Shown piece after piece: positions 9,201 through 12,338 of a stretch of 12,338 nucleotides of DNA. Each line of letters begins with the position of its first letter. Positions within the stretch are counted from its first letter, which is position 1. Under the pieces are notes generated by a model that had not been told where the DNA came from, did no database searches, and saw only the letters and a program-made list of their open reading frames with translations. The position numbers and the translations under genes were made by a program. Source of the DNA: Basidiobolus heterosporus B8920 (Eukaryota; Basidiobolomycota; Basidiobolomycetes; Basidiobolales; Basidiobolaceae); NCBI GenBank assembly GCA_000697455.1, contig JNET01030498.1, positions 1-12,338 of the forward strand. The letters run 5' to 3'.

Positions 9201-9677
9201 TTGTTGAATCTCTTCTTGAAATCACTTCATGATGAAGAGGAGGAGGTACGTAGTAACGGTGCCTTCGCCATCGGGGTCCTTTGTGAGAATGCCTCCGTTG
9301 ATTTGTCCAGTCAATACTTGACTATTCTTATGGGACTTCATCCACTCTTTGAACGTCAAGCACTACCCAACATGACTGATAACGCATGTGGTGCACTTGC
9401 TCGTATGATCATGGCTCATCCAGAGGCAGTTCCAATGGATCAAGTCCTTCCCGTTTTCATTCAAGCTCTACCCCTTCGTCGTGATTATGAAGAGAACGAG
9501 CCAGTGTATCGCTGTCTGTTCACCTTGATTCGTGCAAATAATCCTATCGTTATGGCCCACACTCAGCACTTGATTCAAGTATTCCAACAGGTCCTTAGCC
9601 CACCAGAATTCCAAGTAAAGCCCAAAACTCGTGAAGAAATGACGGAAATTTTGCATGCTCTCACCGGTCAACAATAG
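6243..9677 (+). CDS. KAP123: Importin beta-family karyopherin, Kap123/importin-4 type
   Basis: Kap123/IPO4 proteins carry ribosomal proteins and histones H3/H4 into the nucleus, releasing cargo on Ran-GTP binding. Exons: 6243-6248, 6314-6391, 6453-6542, 6610-6731, 6796-6928, 6999-9677, giving 1,035 residues (yeast Kap123 about 1,100). Introns are 64 to 70 nt, all GT-AG. The start MDQQFL after splicing agrees with the N-terminus I recall for yeast Kap123. Residues about 29-85 hold the importin-beta N-terminal domain (LNTQYYTTPNCIPALVEIL, IRQLAAVELRKR). HEAT repeats fill the rest, with clear paired helices such as VVRRAACMALGCLADELDEE. Two acidic stretches stand out: DMDDEDDEQ near residue 628 and DQEDEDGLLDEEEQ near 790, the usual position of acidic loops in this family. 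The gene starts with five introns in its first 760 nt and then runs as one 2.68-kb exon. It converges on the protease gene to its right. Identity is secure; cargo is inferred from family. Confidence 0.97.
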
Positions 9678-10282
9678 AATTTCCTGATTCCTTCCTAACA
9701 TTCTACCTTTAATCGATTCATTCTTCAACCTTACTACCATATCGTTCTCCAACCGACCTAGTCTTTTGTGCATTTTAGAACCTAACCAAGTCGATTGAAT
9801 CTACTCTACTCCCCTCTAAATCATTAGCACACTACCTCCCCTGTCTCCATTCCTTAACCCTATCTCTTCCCTCTCTGCCACAACCCACCCATATTTCACT
9901 AGACTTGAAGATTGATTAGGTCGAAAAAGTAAGTTCTAATTTTACATAAAAATCCTTTTCAATCACCACCGAATCTTAAGGAATTGGACGAATTGAAGTG
10001 AAACGGGAGGAGAGGAGAGGAGAGGAAATTCACATCACTAAGCTATGAATCTGTTTGATTCATGGGAATTACCCAGAATTTACTAACAAAATATTGATAT
10101 AAAATAGATTGTACAATGGTTTGTAGTATTAAAAGTGTAGGTAACGAATGGTTGATGTGTGTTTGTGTTTGTGTGTGTGGTGAATCTAAGCTGCCTGGTA
10201 TGTATGTTTCGGGTGGGAGACGGTAGGAGAGAGGAAGTAAGGCGTGTGTATGTGTGTAAAGGGATCAAGGTCTAAATCCCAT
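9678..10282. other. 3' intergenic region between convergent genes
   Basis: The 605 bp between two facing stop codons holds both 3' regions. The left part (about 9780-9900) is pyrimidine-rich, the centre has a purine tract, and the right part has TG-rich runs at 10155-10180 and 10241-10257. A minus-strand open frame at 10268-10083 is rich in Thr, His and Ser because of these tracts and is not a credible gene. I see no perfect AATAAA on either strand, so the poly(A) signals are probably degenerate. Confidence 0.6.
10005..10028 (+). repeat. Pure purine tract built on GGAGA
   Basis: Twenty-four unbroken purines made of repeated GGAGA/AGGAG units (10005-10028). Tandem pentamers like this mutate in length by slippage. 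Long homopurine runs can form triplex DNA, but this one is short and its role, if any, is unknown. Confidence 0.6.
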
Positions 10283-12272
10283 TCAGGCAGTAACCGGGCT
10301 TCTTTGAATCAAAGCAACACTTGATCGTTTGCGACAAGCCTTCATAGTCTTGAGCTGAGAAGAAGTGAGTGATGTAGATCTCAGTGAGAATGGTGGGTGG
10401 TTAGAAGTGACTTGTGGTGATTCTTGAGTTAACGTAGAGGTACGTTTGACCGAAGTGGTCTCACTGTGAAATTCTTTCCGTGGTTTGGTTACTTGTTCGT
10501 ATAATAGCATGTATGGATTTGCTTCTAACACACGTTCTACTGGTACAAGTTCAACATGATCATCCGAGACCAAATACCATTCATCTGACGCTGGAGGCAA
10601 TGTTTCTCCTTCAACGGGGGCTGCGTCCCTGGAAACGGGCTTACGACGATACGAAATAAAATGGCCATATGAATGATCTCCATAGTGGACAATGATGGCT
10701 TGTAGACGGTACTTGTAGCTGATTTGACTCTCTTCATCAGGCAGTGATAGAGGAAGGTTCGGACGAGTATTCAAATGGCCTGTCGTACAAAATGGCGATA
10801 AATCCAAGTACTCTGGAAATACTACTTGACACCCATTTTTGACGATATACCCGTAGGGGTTGATGGCAGATCGGGAGAGGTGAAGACATAAAGTGGGCGG
10901 GGGCTAAGGAACATCGAATAAATAGCTATTACAAGCTGAATCATGTAAAGAATGCTCAAACCTTCGCAATCATGACTTGTTTGGTAGAGATCTTGGGCAC
11001 TGACCGAATAAGTCGGATATCTCCCTAGAAAGATTCAAAGATGTGAGTATCCTACGATTCATAAAATGAGTTGGTGATTCTTGCTGTGTTACCAGTTCTG
11101 CCTCAATGTTGGATGTTAGTGAGCTACGCACGAATTCTCTTTGTTCTTTTAGTTTCTTGAGTTTTTTGGATTTTGGGTTGGTACCAATCTGCTTGATTCT
11201 ACTATCATATTCAGCCAATGTAGCCTTCAATGAGCATCTACGACAAGAAGCGTCTTCTAAAGTTTCAATTTCGATATAAGAGCGCAAGCAGTCTTCCAAC
11301 GAGCAAACTCTCTAGAACCAGTTGAATCGGAAATTTAGTAGCTTGCAATACATTTGTAGTACAAATACATCAAATTACCTTGTGTGGCAATGTAAGCGAA
11401 ATATTGTCGAATGTGAAATGTCGTATAGCTTCCTGAAATATCATAAACGCTTAGAAAGGAATTGTTAAACTGAATGTACATGGTGGGTAACTTACTGTAT
11501 AACCACATTGTCCACATGCTAGTCTACTGGCAAGAAGACCGGAAAAAGGATTCTTAATGGCAGTTGAGTGAGGTGATGGGTTGGTAATAGAGGCCTAAGA
11601 TTTGGCTCTATTTAGAATTGAATACCAATCAATGTGAATAATTCACCTGGAACCTAACCTTTTGTTTGGCAAAGGAGCCTTTTAAAAAACCAACATCGAG
11701 CAAGGGCTGCACAGAGGATGTGATATTGGCTTCTTCTGAACTTAAAGCTGAAGATATAATTTGGAATAACTCTTGCGCATCCTAAACGAACGACTAAGGT
11801 TAAGTCGATACTAAAAGCTAACATGTGGAGTAAACCATACCTGTTGCTCTTGGTTCACAACTCGACGATTACTTCTGAGCGCTTCAACAACGAGACGAGG
11901 CCTGAAAGCCTTAGGTCTGGAGATTTTTTGATTCAAAACTATATAACAAACAAGGCTAATGAGGGCATGGAATCGAGCACAAACTCTTTGATTAGCAGTA
12001 TAAGTACCAGTATAAGTGTTTAGTAGAGCGTTGGAAACTGGTAGTTCGACTGGATCTTTACAGTTGAATAAGTTTTTTCTTTCTTCCATATCGCTCAAGT
12101 ATTCCTCTAAATAACAGGAGGTCGCGAGACTCTATTGAGAACGATAAAAAAATATCCGTGACTAAAAGTTGAAAAAAAGTCAAAGTGAACACCACGCGTT
12201 ATACCTGAAGAACTGAGTTCAAAAAACAGGAATTTCCAGTATTCACTAGACCATATATATAACCTCCATCTT
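10283..12272 (-). CDS. Ubiquitin-specific protease (peptidase C19), 5' end outside window
   Basis: This protease removes ubiquitin from proteins. Minus-strand exons in gene order: 12272-12205, 12131-11841, 11781-11647, 11594-11496, 11432-11379, 11311-11093, 11024-10962, 10903-10283, together 515 residues plus a split first codon. A TACTAA branch motif and acceptor just before 12272 show that an upstream exon lies past the right edge. All USP landmarks are intact: the Cys box GLVNTGNSCFLNSVLQ (catalytic Cys codon 12228-12226), NQEQQDAQELFQ, zinc-ribbon pairs CGQC and CRRC, KQVMIAKPPPTLCLHLSRS, YLDLSPF, the His box HYGDHSYGHFISYRR (His codon 10663-10661) and WYLVSDD (Asp 10564-10559). A Lys-rich segment (KSKKLKKLKEQ) follows the second Cys pair. 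The Ser/Thr-rich tail of about 65 residues after the core is not conserved. The compact core resembles the USP30/Ubp16 group (mitochondrial outer membrane), but the N-terminus that would show a membrane anchor is missing, so the subfamily is unsure. Confidence 0.95.
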
Positions 12273-12338
12273 CTACGACAAAATGGATTTTTAGTATACA
12301 AAGAAGTGGGAATTTTTGAGTAGCTGAGACACTGACCA
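12273..12338 (-). other. Intron of the protease gene reaching the right edge
   Basis: Read on the minus strand, this stretch ends TACTAA, 22 nt of mixed sequence, then TAG immediately before the exon with the Cys box. That is a standard branch point and acceptor. The donor and first exon(s), which encode the start and perhaps a membrane anchor, are not in the window. Confidence 0.65.

Noticed and set aside
10083-10268. 61-codon minus-strand ORF after the protease stop
   Set aside because: Composition is dictated by TG-rich simple sequence; no domain and no credible start context.

Overview
The window looks like ordinary nuclear DNA from a fungus. Four multi-exon protein genes carry about 20 short GT-AG introns (43 to 132 nt) with CTAAT/CTAAC-type branch motifs. 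Intergenic spaces are 0.3 to 0.9 kb, and short interstitial TTAGGG repeats are present. The importin starts MDQQFL, as I recall yeast Kap123 does, and a small GPI-type serine-rich wall protein fits a fungus. The intron density and animal-like VPS29 suggest an early-diverging lineage (Mucoromycota or Zoopagomycota) rather than a budding yeast, but that placement is a guess. I see no virus-like element, transposon, tRNA, rRNA or CRISPR array.

Layout, left to right. 1-453: edge sequence with no confident gene, a 19-bp tandem repeat and a TATA box. 454-948 (+): small secreted protein with a signal peptide, four IPESSL repeats, a Ser/Thr/Pro stalk and a hydrophobic tail. 1285-2212 (+): VPS29, retromer subunit, five exons. 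2213-3096: intergenic, with inverted telomere-type motifs and one doubtful 74-residue ORF. 3097-5783 (+): unrecognised nuclear protein, ten exons, with a coiled coil, basic nuclear-localisation patches, many CDK-type S/T-P sites and a single Myb/SANT repeat. 6243-9677 (+): Kap123/importin-4 karyopherin, six exons. 9678-10282: 3' region between convergent genes with purine and TG tracts. 10283-12272 (-): ubiquitin-specific protease with all catalytic residues and both zinc-ribbon Cys pairs; its first exon(s) lie beyond the right edge.

The genes do not form a functional cluster: endosomal recycling, nuclear import, deubiquitination, a cell-surface protein and a putative DNA-binding protein sit side by side as is usual in a fungal genome. 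The points most worth a second look are the unassigned Myb/coiled-coil protein with its dense CDK sites and a possible Myb-less splice form, and the 6-nt first coding exons of both VPS29 and the karyopherin. I found no new biological system here.
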